Part shown: positions 1 through 11,099 of the stretch, piece after piece
How positions within the stretch are numbered: the stretch's first letter is position 1
How the letters are laid out: every line of letters begins with the position of its first letter
Source: Entoloma clypeatum
Lineage: Eukaryota > Basidiomycota > Agaricomycetes > Agaricales > Entolomataceae
Length of the DNA: 64,000 nt
Assembly (NCBI GenBank): GCA_963565915.1
Contig: OY751492.1
Span: 3,472,001 to 3,536,000 of the forward strand
Direction of reading: 5' to 3'
Made by a program: the position numbers and the translations under genes
Notes under the pieces: model-generated
Databases searched by the model: none
Told to the model about the DNA's origin: nothing
The model's input: the letters and a program-made list of their open reading frames with translations, nothing else

Positions 1-34
1 TTAAAAACAACGTCCATTTGTACCTCACCATATC

Positions 35-1349
35 ATGGAGTACCACCCCAATCGCCTCATCCACATCACAGATCCCGATCGGCAGGCCACAATCTGCCTC
101 TCCGACGAAGAAGTGATCTCCGAGTCCTCCATCCTGTCAACTACCAACCCCCTTTACTTGCTGATCCATGCAACCCGCCAACAGCTCCTCAACCACCAGT
201 CCTACCGCCAACCATACCTCAAGTGTCTCCAAAACATCTACCACCACAGTGATTTCATGACTGCGACACAAAGACGGCGGTTGCTCAAGTCACAGCCTCA
301 TGAACCCACAGACGCGGACGTTCGTGAATTTGTCTTGGCTCATTGGCCGGAAGTGTGGTTGAAGAAGGAGCGGGACATGGTGCCGTATCATCTTGCAGGG
401 GCTGGACAGCATCGGCCTCGAGACGGTGCGATTCACATGAGCTACGGACTTGCTGTCCGCTTGGTGGAGAAGGTGAACCAAGCTTTGGCTTTTATTTTCA
501 CGCTGAATGGCATGATTCACATTAAGTCCCTAGGAACTATTCCCGGAAACGGATGGGATCTCCCTTGCCGAGTTAAGGATCGCGTTCTTATCAATTCTTC
601 TCTATGAACTCGGCCGCCTCCTGCTTTCATGGTGGTCCAAACCTGAGTCTCTGACTGATGATTTGGAAAGCAGTTTCAATCACATAAGAAAGCCTCGGCG
701 CGTTTTTTATCGGCGTCGTCCGAAACCGGATGTGGAAACCCCACGAATGACTTCAAGGGATTTGGATTACATGTACTGGTGGTACTCTGGAAAGGGCCGC
801 GGCGGTCACGACATTCAGACTTGCTTTTTTGGGGGTGTTGTCATATTTTGGCACCACCACGTCTCAAATGATGCAGACAGGGAATTGGAACATATCCAAG
901 GCATTGGAATTCATCTTGGCGAGGAATGTGCAGTATTGGGTATGTTCACCATCTCCATGCGTGATAAAAGAAAAGTTGTATCCCAACCTTTTGACATTCT
1001 AGACAAATCAGGGAGTGCAAGAATCTTTGATGCATTTTGTTCAACCCCCGACCAGTTGCCACTGTTCAAGCCAAGCATTCTCCATTGCCCCTTCAAATCC
1101 CATCTACAGGACCTGGCTCATCAGCGCAATGTAGTTCTTTGTGGGCGTGGCTTGTGTGGCAGCTGCTCTTCAATCGGGCCGCTCATCTGTCCAGCTGGCC
1201 ACAGTTTGGCGCATGGAAATCAGAGAGCCAATGTCATGGTCCGCAAGAAATGCCTCAAACTTCGAAATAAGAACAGACATAGAGTATCTAACACAGGTGC
1301 GTCGGACCAATGTCCCTCTCAGAAACATTGTGAACAAATGATAATCTAA
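35..1349 (+). CDS. Fungal HExxH-family paralog 1, degenerate active site
   Basis: Two exons, 35-472 and 534-1349, are joined by a 61-nt phase-0 intron (donor GTGAAC, acceptor CCCTAG). Splicing places YELGRLLLSWW where the second paralog at 11100-12557 has HELSHRMLEWW, and a later GGHDIQTCFFGG matches its GNYVERCFFTG. The N-terminal part (RQPYLKCLQNIYHH, then DVREFV) also aligns with that paralog. In the family, the HExxH helix plus a later GExG..E segment suggests a zinc metallopeptidase fold. Here the HExxH histidines are replaced, so catalysis looks lost. The last about 20 codons run into the foldback element that starts at 1292 and supplies the stop, so the C-terminus is not native. Function is unknown, and a decaying gene is possible. 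Confidence 0.6.
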
Positions 1350-1734
1350 TATAGTATTTTTTTAGTTGGTAAATAATGTGACCATTGATTGGAAACATGT
1401 TATATAAGCACAAGCTAAGCCATCAATGTTTTCACGAGACAAATCTTATGGAAATATTGAATAAAGTTATGATTTTTCATACAAGATTCCCATGAAACAC
1501 ATAGGGATAACATTCTGCATAAGATCTGTTTGTTTATTCTTTTTTTGTTCAAGGTTTGATTGCATGTGTGCTCAATGAATACACACCGATGAAAGTCTTT
1601 ATGTTTTCTCCATGTTCTCGCCACGTGCACAAAGGTCTCATAGGCAAATAACACTAAATATAAAGTCACAGTGAGCCTAGTATAGAATTGTCCCTCACAC
1701 AAAGGTTACATAACCAATGTTCCACTTGAGATAA
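1289..1734 (+). repeat. Left arm of long-TIR foldback element (TSD TAA)
   Basis: From 1292 the sequence CACAGGTGCGTCGGACC and roughly 390 following bases recur in reverse complement at about 10560-10940 with few differences. The element is flanked by TAA at 1289-1291 and 10941-10943. A 3-bp TWA target duplication and CACAG ends fit PIF/Harbinger or CACTA-type elements. Without the Helitrons inserted at 1734/10467 it would be about 0.9 kb, mostly terminal inverted repeat and without a transposase, so it is a MITE-like foldback. The 96-residue open frame inside (1415-1702, minus) is repeated in the other arm and is not taken as a gene. Confidence 0.75.
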
Positions 1735-1950
1735 CGAGGGTATGACCCGTGCCGTATGGCGCGGGCGTGAGAAAATGCGCCATACGGCACAGAGGGTGGT
1801 GTGGTGTGAAAAAGTAACAGTTGTTTACCCGTGCATTGTATAATTTATTTATAGAAACCCTCATTGTTTGCAAAAAATCAGAGCACCCACCCCCCCTCTG
1901 GGGGGCGGGGGTGGGATGTATGTCTACTGCACTCAAGCCTGTTGATAAGT

Positions 1951-2160
1951 CCCATTGTCTTTCTGTTGTTTACCCGTTGCTTACTGATTGCAAAAAATGG
2001 GTTTTCCACTAAAACTGGTTGGAAAGTCCCACTGCTTTGTCTCTCTGTTGTTTACCCATTGTTTACTGATTGCAAAAAATGGGTTTTCCACTAAAACTGG
2101 TTGGAAAGTCCCATTGCTTTTCTGTTGTTTACCCGTTGCTTATCTGTTGCTTACTGAGTG
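1951..2160. repeat. Tandem repeat, ~80-bp unit
   Basis: Near-identical units begin at 1951, 2028 and 2110, each running from CCCATTG through TGTTGTTTACCC and TTGCAAAAAATGGG to ACTGGTTGGAAAGT. The last unit is partial. They lie inside the non-autonomous Helitron and give short open frames that are not genes. Confidence 0.85.
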
Positions 2161-2341
2161 GCTTCAACAAAATATTTGATACTGACAAAATGATGGGGGT
2201 GATACATTCCACCTTCTGTATCCTTGATTTGTGCATTGAATGAGTGAATTTGACCGGAGGAGTAAGGAAAATAATGTTCCAATCAGTTATGGAACCCATG
2301 TTCTCCTCATTGTTCTATATTTCAACAAAACACTGAATATA

Positions 2342-2573
2342 AGCAGATCCGTGGAACAGATCCCTATTGTCTCTTTTGTCCCTTGCATTATCCATATCAT
2401 GGATGATTTTCGCTGAATGAATAAGCTGGGGATTGCCTATTTACAGTACACACCCTGACCCCCTCTTTTCTGCTTATTTTCATGATATCAACAGATCCGT
2501 GGAACAGATCCCTATCGTCTTTTTTGGCCCTTGCATTATGCATATTATGGATGATTTTCGCTGAAGGAATAAG
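2342..2573. repeat. Direct repeat pair of ~85 bp
   Basis: The block from CAGATCCGTGGAACAGATCC to TTTTCGCTGAA..GAATAAG occurs at about 2342-2425 and again at about 2489-2573, inside the non-autonomous Helitron. No coding or regulatory role is apparent. Confidence 0.85.
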
Positions 2574-3063
2574 CCAGAAAGTCCCTACACAAATTGTAAC
2601 AATTTTGCAGTCTCATCAGGAAAATATCTTATTTCTTTACAGCCATTCATGGTTATTTTTATTTCACTCCATATTTTGTTCAGGTTACTCAAATACATGC
2701 TACAATACATGGCCCACATAGTATACATACCTTCAATGAAAGGATCCAGAATATTCAGTGAATTGATGGCTGCATCAATGGATTGATGGGAGATTGATGG
2801 AGCCATGACTCGTGCTTCGCACTCGGACAGTACATGGGAGGGATTTTGCTTAATAATTAATTAGGTAAGAATTGACTAAGCTTAGTAATGCTTGGTCAGT
2901 TCTGACAAATCTTAGTCATTCCACCCCACCCTCCCACTTATTATAGACGAGCTTATTAACCCGTGCTTCGCTACGGCAGTGAGCATTGCTCGCGGTGCTC
3001 GCAAAAGCTCACAACCGTTGAGCTTCGCACAGGTCACAGCTCGTTGGGGGCTGCCGCCCCCAA

Positions 3064-3612
3064 ACCCCTGCTGCGAGTTTTTGTGCTCGCCAAGGCTCGC
3101 AGGCATATGTATAATATTTCATAGCAATATTCAGTTCCACCCCCCTCCGGGGGGTGGGGGGTGGGGACAGTGTTTGTTATCTACAATGTTTTACAAATAT
3201 ATCATACAGCACAGAGATAGTTATATATAAATTTTTAGAATACTACAGTTATCCATTTCTTTCTTATCTGTTATCTTATAGTAAGTCAATTGTCCAAAAT
3301 CCAATCTTATCACCCACTTACAATGCCCCCAAGCCCCTGCTGCGAGTTTTTGTGCTCGCCAAGGCTCGCAGGCATATGTACAATCTTTTATAACAATATT
3401 CAGCTCCACCCCCCTCCGGGGGGTGGGGGGTGAGGACAGTCCTTATTATCTACAATGTTTTACAAATATGAGATATATCATACAGCACAAAGATAGGTAC
3501 AATGTTATACATATATAAATATTTAGAATACTACAGTTATCCATTTCTTTCTTATCTGTTATCTCATAGTAAGTCAATTGTCCAAAATCCAATCTTATCA
3601 CCCACTTACAAT
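3064..3612. repeat. ~270-bp tandem duplication in Helitron 3' region
   Basis: The segment beginning CCCCTGCTGCGAGTTTTTG at 3064 is repeated from about 3334 to the end of the RepHel frame. Each copy holds the GC-rich hairpin CCCCCCTCCGGGGGG and the AGTAAGTCAATTGTCC block. The second copy joins the last codons of the gene, so duplication involved the 3' untranslated part. Confidence 0.85.
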
Positions 3613-6600
3613 TCCAAACCACGGAAAACTGCCTTGTACACAATGTTTTGTGTCTTGTTATCCGTATTTCCTTCCGGCAGCAAAACCTTGATCTGTTCTC
3701 CTGATGTACACCGTGACAATCCAACATACAATTGTCCATGTGAAAACACTGGCATCTGCAAACACAATCCCACTTTTTCCAATCCCTGCCCTTGAGACTT
3801 GTTGATCGTCATCGCAAATGACAACCGAACCGGAAACTGCAATCGTCGCAATGGTACTGGCAGTGTTTCATCTGATGGCTCCAATGTTACACGTGGAATC
3901 AGTGCTATTTTTCCAGCAAACTTTGCATCTCCAGTAATAATCCGGCACTTCAACAAACGATGTCGCACTTCTTCCACAATCATCCGTGTTCCATTGCACA
4001 GTCCCAGAGATGGATCCAGATTTCGAAGCGCCATGATCGGTGCTCCAGCCTTTAGTATAAGCTTCGCAAGTGGAAGTCCTCCTGACTTGAGAGATGCAAG
4101 AAACTCTGTCGGATATAAGTGTCCATCATCACCACCAGGCAGATTGACAGAATCAACACTCCATTTGACATGTTTCTCTGCAGTTGGATATAGTTTGTCC
4201 AGAAGAATGTCATTCATCTTGTCAACATCATCATTCTTTGCACACAGGATTGTCCGATCCAAGAAGTACTTGTCCGTCTTTGGTGTGTTGTCTGAAATCC
4301 CATCATAGATTGATCCAATGAGGCTGTCCACAGTTTTTTCATCACAGCACATGCCAGCTGGAATTTCCACCATCTCCTTGTCATCCACATTAGTCCCAGC
4401 ACCAATCTCTAGAAGCCATGCTGCATGTTGTACACTGCCTGGAGTTTGGTGAAGCCGCATATTCTGCTTCAAGTAGTAAACCTTCACATGTTGCCAAAGA
4501 GTGCTTTTGCAAAACGATGCAGCAATTGTCTGCTCTCTTGATCCTCTAACAACAACTGGGAGTGTCTGTCTGAAGTCTCCACCAAACACAACAGTGATCC
4601 CACCAAATGGTACATCATTCTGCAACAGATCTCTGAGATTTCGATCAACAGCCATGAGTGCATTCTTGTGCTGCATTGGCACTTCATCCCAGATAATAAC
4701 CTTTGTTCTCTGCAACACTTCAAAGATGGGATCTGTGCGCTTCACCATTCCAACCGACTGTTCATCCAAATTCAAAGGAATCTTGAACCTTGAATGTGCA
4801 GTGCGACCACCTTCAAGGAGCAAAGCAGCTATGCCAGAGGATGCAACACAAAGAGCGACATGTCTTTCAGATCTGACTTTGGCAGCAATGGTGTTGCACA
4901 AAAATGTCTTGCCACCACCACCCCCACTGTGAATAAACAGCAACTTGCCCTCATTGTTGTTGATAGAAAGCATTGCTGCATCAAATGCCAGCTTCTGTTC
5001 ATTGTTGAACAAACTACAATTGCGCTCCACCATGGTTTTCAGTGTGTCAATGTCATAGTCCAGCTGCTCATGCAGCATGTGGTTGCCGATGGCCATTCCC
5101 TCCCAAGTCTCAGGATCCGCAACAGATGGCATTGGTGGAAATTGGATGAGCTGTTTGCCAGACTTTCTCAAAATCTTTTCCAAGAGATACAGTCCAAAGT
5201 CATAGACCTGGTCTGGAGTAAATTCTCTATCAGAAAAGCGCTGTCTGAGGGCCCACTCCAAATCACGGCACATTGGTTCCTTGAATTCATCCCAGAGCGC
5301 ATCTGGATGAACAGGGAAGCAGTGGATTAGAATGATGGCAAACAAAGACCGCATTGCTGATCCAGTTTGCATTACAACAGCTTCACGAAGGCACTGTTTC
5401 CATTCTCCATCATCTTGCAGAAACCCATTTTCCAAGCAGGCCTGCTTGAAGTTCTCCAGCAGTACACCATTGACTGTGCGCAAAAATTCAAAGGAGGTAG
5501 CACCAGGAATTTTTGTCAAAAGCAGCCTGAGATAGAAGCGTTCACCCTGGGCAGGAGACGCAAAGTACATGCGACCAATCGCACCAGCACTGCGGGTTCT
5601 AGCCTTCCAGACCTTGGTCTTTTTGTCATAGGAATACTTCTGGGGAAAGTCCTGGTAGAGAATGGTGCGTGCTCCCTCCTCCCGCTGATTTGCTTTGAAC
5701 CATGCAGTCAAGGGTGTCATGTCAATATTAGAGCGACTCAAGACCTCATCCACATTGTCATCATCATTGTAGTAGATCATCTGGCAGTTGGGCAGATGGA
5801 CAGGAAGGCGGTAGACAGTGGGGGATATGTCATGCATGCCAAACTCAAACAACCTCCAACATGCCTCAGAGGCAGACACATAGCGGGCATCGAGGAACTC
5901 CTTGATTTCATTTCGCTGCTGGTCACCACCTTCAGCAGAAATTTGGACTGTTGCTTTGTCTGTTCCCTTTCTGATGTACTTGTGGATATAGGTGACTGAT
6001 TTGAGAGAAACTGTGATCTCGGCATTGAAGTGGCATTCATACTTCCAAACCAAATATGGACAATGGGGGACCACATCTCTGTAAAAACCAATCAATTCAA
6101 ATTTGTTCAATTGATTCAAAAAGAAAAATCCCACTCGTTGGTATACACATGTTCATCAGGCGCTCTGTTAAAACCAATAAATTAAAATTTTTCAATGGTT
6201 CCAAAAAAGCACTTACCCATCAGTTTGACCATATTCACTCTTTCTGAATGTAACATTATTCTTGCGCCTCCGGTATGCTGGATATCCATTTTCAGAAAAT
6301 TGAGTGGTCTCCTGAAAGTCTTTTTTGTATCCTTTACTACACTTTCCATTGACCAAACATCGCTGATTGCATGGGCCATGGAGCATAAAGGAAGTCACCA
6401 GTTTGTGAAGCCGTGGATGTTTTTCTTTGTCAGGAATCTCTGCTGAAATCATATGATCGATCTCTTCTGGTGTTTGGATTCTGTACTCCTCGTCCAACCA
6501 AATCAAGAGGTGCATGTGGGGCAGACCTCTCTTCTGAAACTCGATAGTATGCACCATGCCAGTGACTTTGCCAAACACAACTCCTGATTTGATCTCTCTC

Positions 6601-9389
6601 AGGACTGCATTTTTCTTCAGCTCAAATACTCTGGAGACAATATCTGGACGGTCCTGTGACTTTTGCTTGGATCCATCTGGCAGTGTGAACAGAGCATTTG
6701 TGATTTCCTCCCAGTTTGGATTGGCTGTCATGGTACAAAAGACATGAGGGACCAATAGGAGTCGGCACAGAGCCATAGAGTCCTGAAATGACTGATTCAA
6801 CTGTCGTTCGCTTCCCATGAAAGAAGAGGGCAGAATTATCCGTTGACCATGATTTGCCAAGTTGAGATTCTGATCATTGTCCCCATGTGCTGCATCCTGC
6901 AAGCCCTGATAGACATCTGCTCGCAATCTCTTTTGATTGTGGAAGCACCAAGCCAAGAGATTCTGTTGATGGGAGGCCCAGGCATCAACAATAAACTGTT
7001 GAAACAACTTTCCACAAAGAAACATTGGAGGCTGTTCTCGAAGTGGCACATCCTTTGGTTGGAGATGATATGCATAATAGCAGCGTTCACTGACAAATTT
7101 GCTCCGTGTCTGACCTTCAGCACCAGGATGGATGGGAAGCTTTGGATGCCAGCCATATTGGCCAGAGGGAAATAGAAGGACATAGTGGAGAGGAGAATAG
7201 AGAGGATGGAGATTGCTCATTTCTTTCAGACGACCATCCCTGAAGCGCAACACAATGTCTCTGTCACTTTTTGGCTGGATCAAACTGTCGCCTGGAATAA
7301 TAGCAGCAATTTCATTGGCATCGTTGGGCAGATTGTATCTCCTGGGATCCATGCCATCAGCTGTGAGAATGAGACGGACATTGTGCTGTTCCTCAGGTGG
7401 CTTCTCATTCATGATTTGCCATGCCTGCTTATAGCGCTCAACATATGGATTGTCCCGGTGCAGCATAGCCTGAAGCTCAGCAATGATGGTTGCATCCAGA
7501 TTGATATTGCGTGCTCCACGCATCTGTAGCTGTTCGTCGGCATCATAGATGTACATCTGGGCATAGGATGGTACCAAATCACCCCTTGGCACCAAGGCGC
7601 CAGATAGATGGTGTAGTTCTCCCTGAATCCGAAAGCTGTAGGGTCCAGATCCATTGACAACTGCCAGATCAAGCTTGACACCCAGAGAAGTAAATGCAAA
7701 GGCAGCATTGTACTGGCGAATATTCTTTTTAAAGCGGCTTGAAAATTGATGGATGCCAGATAGAAAGCGCCATAGTTCCTCAGGTGCACGTTGATAGGGT
7801 GTGAGCTGGATTTGCCCCTGAAGGCAGCACATGCCAAACCTTGGATTATTTCTGGTGGACTTGGATAGCTTCTCTGCATTGAAGTGAAGTGCATGGCAAT
7901 AGCTGCATATAACATTCATGAGCTCCAAGTCCTGTCGATCAGGCTCAACATCATAGGAAACACGACCTCTGGGAAATGGGAGTGGCCAGTTGTGTCCATA
8001 AATATTCTGCAGTGGTGCAGGAGGTGCTTGGTTGTTCCCATCTGGCTCTGGAGGTTGTTGCTGCTCCAAATCATCATTACCACCACCACCACCACCACTA
8101 TCAATATTCTGTTGATAATCATTCTGAGCCTGCTGCTGGTCTGGAGTGACTTCATTCTGATTTTCATTTTCCAGTGCCTCAGCTGCCAGTCGTCGACGTT
8201 CCAATCGAGCCAAGTCTGCCTGATGAGCTAACTGTGCCTGCTCCTCATCAAGGATCCGTTGAGCTAACCGTTCATCCTCATCTATCTGGTTTTGCTGTGG
8301 ATTATCAGCATCGGGATCATAGGCAGCCTGACGTTCAGCCTCAACAGCCCGAAGATATGCCATGTGTCTGGCTGCAATTTCAGCATTCTGGCGCTCCCGC
8401 TCTGCATGGACTGAGAGCACTCTTTGTTCAGCCTGTAATGCAGCAGCCTGCTGTTGCTCCTGCTGTGCTATTTGCTGCTGTAAGACAGCCAATCTGTGTT
8501 GCTCCTGTAGTCTCAACACCTGCTGTCTTTGTTGATCCTCTCGCAACTGGATCTGATGTCTTTGTTCCTCCTGCAAAGCCAACTCCTGTTGTTGGGCCAT
8601 CAACCGGACATGACGTCTTTGATTCTCCTCCTCCAATTGAAGCTGTCTCTGCTGTTCCTGGGCCAATAGCATAGCACGATGCCTCTGTATTTCTTCCTGT
8701 TCCTGATGATGACGTCTCTGATTTTGTGCCTCCAACTCAAGTTGTCTTTGATGTTCCTGAGCCAGAAATGCAGCATGATGTCGATGTCTTTCAGCCTGTG
8801 CTGCTTCCAGTTGCCTTTCCTGTTCCTGAGCTATCAATGCTTGAAGCCGTTGCTGCTCATTTCTCTGTCTAAACTCTGCTTGCAGTTGCTGAAGTGATGG
8901 TTGTTGGTGCATAGAAGGACGGCCTCTCCGGGGTGGGAGTGGTAAAGGTGGTGGAAGAGGAAGACCATGCTGCAAAGGAGCATTCCAATTGTCTGGTAAT
9001 CGGGTTTCAGGAATCAATGTAGCAATAGGTAGTTGGTGAATAGGAGGAATGTATGTTTCAGGTATTGCCACTGGAGGAGCCAAGAGATTGGCTGGTCCAA
9101 CAGGTAAACGGTGAATGGGAGGGATATAAGTTTCTGGAATCAAAGCAGCCATCATCGCTCCAAAGTTTGGCTGAGGTGGGACAGGCAATGGAGGTTGTGA
9201 CACATTCCTGGATTGATTTCGCCGATGGTCTGGATCAGTCATCTGATTGCGCTGATAACGTTCTGCAGCACGGGCAGCATGGCGGGCAGTTTCAGGAGTG
9301 ACAGGAGAAGCAGGACGTGATGGGCCAGCAGGAGGTGTAAAAGACCTAATTAAATGTGAATAAAGTAAGTTTGAAGACAAAATATCCAA
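3606..9389 (-). CDS. Helitron Rep/helicase (RepHel) with Gln-rich N-terminal extension
   Basis: Exon 1 is 9389-6217 and exon 2 is 6078-3606. A 138-nt intron (6216-6079, GTAAGT..TTACAG) joins TDG to DVVPHCPYL in frame, giving about 1,881 residues with no stop. Residues ~1-160 are Pro-rich. Residues ~170-430 are a Gln/Glu-rich coiled coil. A Helitron-like N domain follows (RIQGELHHLSGAL). The HUH nickase motif is RGLPHMHLLIWL and the two-tyrosine motif is YIHKYIRKG. The C-terminal PIF1-type helicase has Walker A HSGGGGGKTF and Walker B IIWDEVPM. Such proteins nick, unwind and join single strands in rolling-circle transposition. An AG acceptor near 9350 means the true N-terminus may lie in another upstream exon. 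The frame looks functional. Confidence 0.92.
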
Positions 9390-10466
9390 ATAACATACAT
9401 AGCAGAATTAATTCAATGTTAGAATTAGAGACAGAGCCTTGCAGCAGATACAGAAAAAGCGAATACAACCACTTGCAGTGAGAACGGTCTGGGTCACTCA
9501 AAGCCAAACCCACAACCGCGCTGTGTATATCACAGCCTTGTCAAGTACGGTATTTCGGCAGAGTCGGGCTCAACGTTACTCCAGCCTCTCAGACGTCCCA
9601 GTCCAACGTACTTTGTCTCACGAATAGGCTGTACCCTGGTGACACAAAAAATCGTGCTCGCAAAATGAGCGTCGCGAACTTGCTTGTGGCCAGAAAAGAG
9701 AAGGGAAGAGAAATACTATCACACCTTTGCAATGAAATCCAAAAGTGAAATCGGTTCAAGCAGCAACAGTTGAAATGGAGACAAAATCAGTTGTAAGAAC
9801 AACTCAATCTCCCTGTATACTGCAGTCCAGAGAGAGGTCCGAAAAAACAACTGGCAGACACCTCTTTCAAGGAAGCCAGGGACCCAGGACTTCTCTGGAC
9901 TTCACCTTGATCAACAATGAAGGTCACTGCACAGGGGACAATATCTGCTCAACTCAAGGAGGGGAAGATGGTGGGGGATTGAGAAAAAGAAAGACAGAAC
10001 AGCTGTTCAACCCCATGGTGAACACATGTTTTCCTCATGTTTTGATGTCTCAATGTCCAAAAGGGGAAGATCCCTTGATGCAGGGCCCCATCAATCAAGA
10101 ACAAAAAGGTTCCCTGCCACCATCAAGGGTCCATGAAAATCCAGGGGAAAAAGGTTTGTGCTGCACAATGCAGCCGTTGCAAGGCACAGACCCTGACCAT
10201 CAAGGGTCCATCAAAATCAGGAAAAAAGGTTCGCACTCCGTGCTCACACAGGAAATAAGGTTCGTGCTCCGCACTCACCCCATGGGAGGACGAAAAGCTG
10301 ACCAATTCTGACCAATTTCTTTGTCATGCTGAGTCACAATCTAGATTCTTACCTAAACCTTACATAATTTTGTTGCATTCTTGGTCAGAATTGGTCAGAC
10401 TTTTCTCACTATTGTCAAAATGTCAAGCAACCACCTTCCCACCTTCCCTCCCATTAGTAGTATAGA
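9390..10466 (-). other. Helitron 5' leader, no gene seen
   Basis: This is non-coding sequence between the Helitron 5' end and the first RepHel ATG. It holds short repeats of CATCAAGGGTCCAT followed by AAAAAGGTT (about 10080-10240), GAGTGCGGAGCACGAA-type blocks near 10230-10280, and TTGGTCAGAATTGGTCAG near 10380. The last two types are also found near the start of the tandem copy. A promoter is expected here but no specific element can be named. Confidence 0.5.
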
Positions 10467-10943
10467 TTAATGTTCTACTTGTGTTCCTGTTTTTCTGACG
10501 AACACAATGGGAACATTTATTATATAACTCTGATGTGATCAATAAGTCAATATTATGCTCATTGCAAGTTTATATTTAGTGTTCTTTGTCAATGGGGCCT
10601 TTATGTACGTGGCGAGAACATGGAGAAAACATAAAGACTTTCATCGGTGTGTATTCATTGAGCACACATGCAATCAAACCTTGAACAAAAAAAGAATAAA
10701 CAAACAGATCTTATGCAGAATGTTATCCCTATGTGTTTCATGGGAATCTTGTATGAAAATCATAACTTTATTCAATATTTCCATAAGATTTGTCTCGTGA
10801 AAACATTGATGGCTTAGCTTGTGCTTATATAACATGTTTCCAATCAATGGTCACATCATTTACCAACTAAAAAAATACTATATTAGATTATCATTTGTTC
10901 ACAATGTTTCTGAGAGGAACATTGGTCCGACGCACCTGTGTAA
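10467..10943 (-). repeat. Right arm of long-TIR foldback element
   Basis: Reverse complement of the left arm (1292-1680), ending CGCACCTGTG at 10940 with TAA at 10941-10943. The innermost ~90 bp next to the Helitron do not pair with the left arm. Arm similarity is high, so the foldback is fairly young, yet older than the Helitron insertion that splits it. Confidence 0.75.
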
Positions 10944-11099
10944 GCACACAATGTAGATAAGATTAAAAGATCAATTGCAAGTAGAATGGAATATGATGCA
11001 GGGCATGCAGAAATATATGTATTTGGTAGTGGAGCATGACAAACCAACTATAGCAAATGTGTGAATGCTGTTGAGGAGAAATAAAGAATCAGAAACGTG

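Larger units (their letters stand above)
1735..2947 (-). mobile_element. Non-autonomous Helitron, directly downstream of the autonomous copy
   Basis: On the minus strand it starts TCTATAATAAGTGGGAGG at 2947, matching the autonomous element's TCTATACTACTAATGGGAGG start. It ends with a perfect hairpin (GCCGTATGGCGC / GCGCCATACGGC, plus positions about 1752-1789), then ACGGGTCATACC and CTCG at 1738-1735, followed by T at 1734. Subterminal motifs shared with the autonomous copy include a CGAAGCACG block and the same TGACYAA-rich leader. It has no Rep or helicase frame. The interior is short direct repeats. Its first T is the base immediately after the CTCG of the neighbouring copy, so the two form a head-to-tail tandem pair. 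Confidence 0.7.
2948..10466 (-). mobile_element. Autonomous Helitron, tandem with a second copy
   Basis: It runs on the minus strand from TCTATACTACTAATGGG (10466) to GCACGGGTTAATAAG plus CTCG (2951-2948). The base before the 5' TC is A (10467). The 3' base is the T that opens the next Helitron, giving the A|T insertion context of Helitrons. A small hairpin (CCGT..ACGG arms around AGCGAAGC) precedes the 3' end by about 15 nt. It carries one spliced Rep/helicase gene with both catalytic parts present. The terminus CTCG departs from the usual CTRR but is the same in both elements here. It sits inside the foldback element. Confidence 0.85.

Noticed and set aside
1415..1702. Conserved small protein in both foldback arms (HKDFHRCVFIEHTCNQ)
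   Set aside because: Identity reflects the inverted DNA repeat itself. The flanking residues differ and there is no family match.
8174..8674. 166-codon Pro/Val-rich plus frame inside RepHel
   Set aside because: Antisense shadow of the Gln-rich coiled-coil codons.
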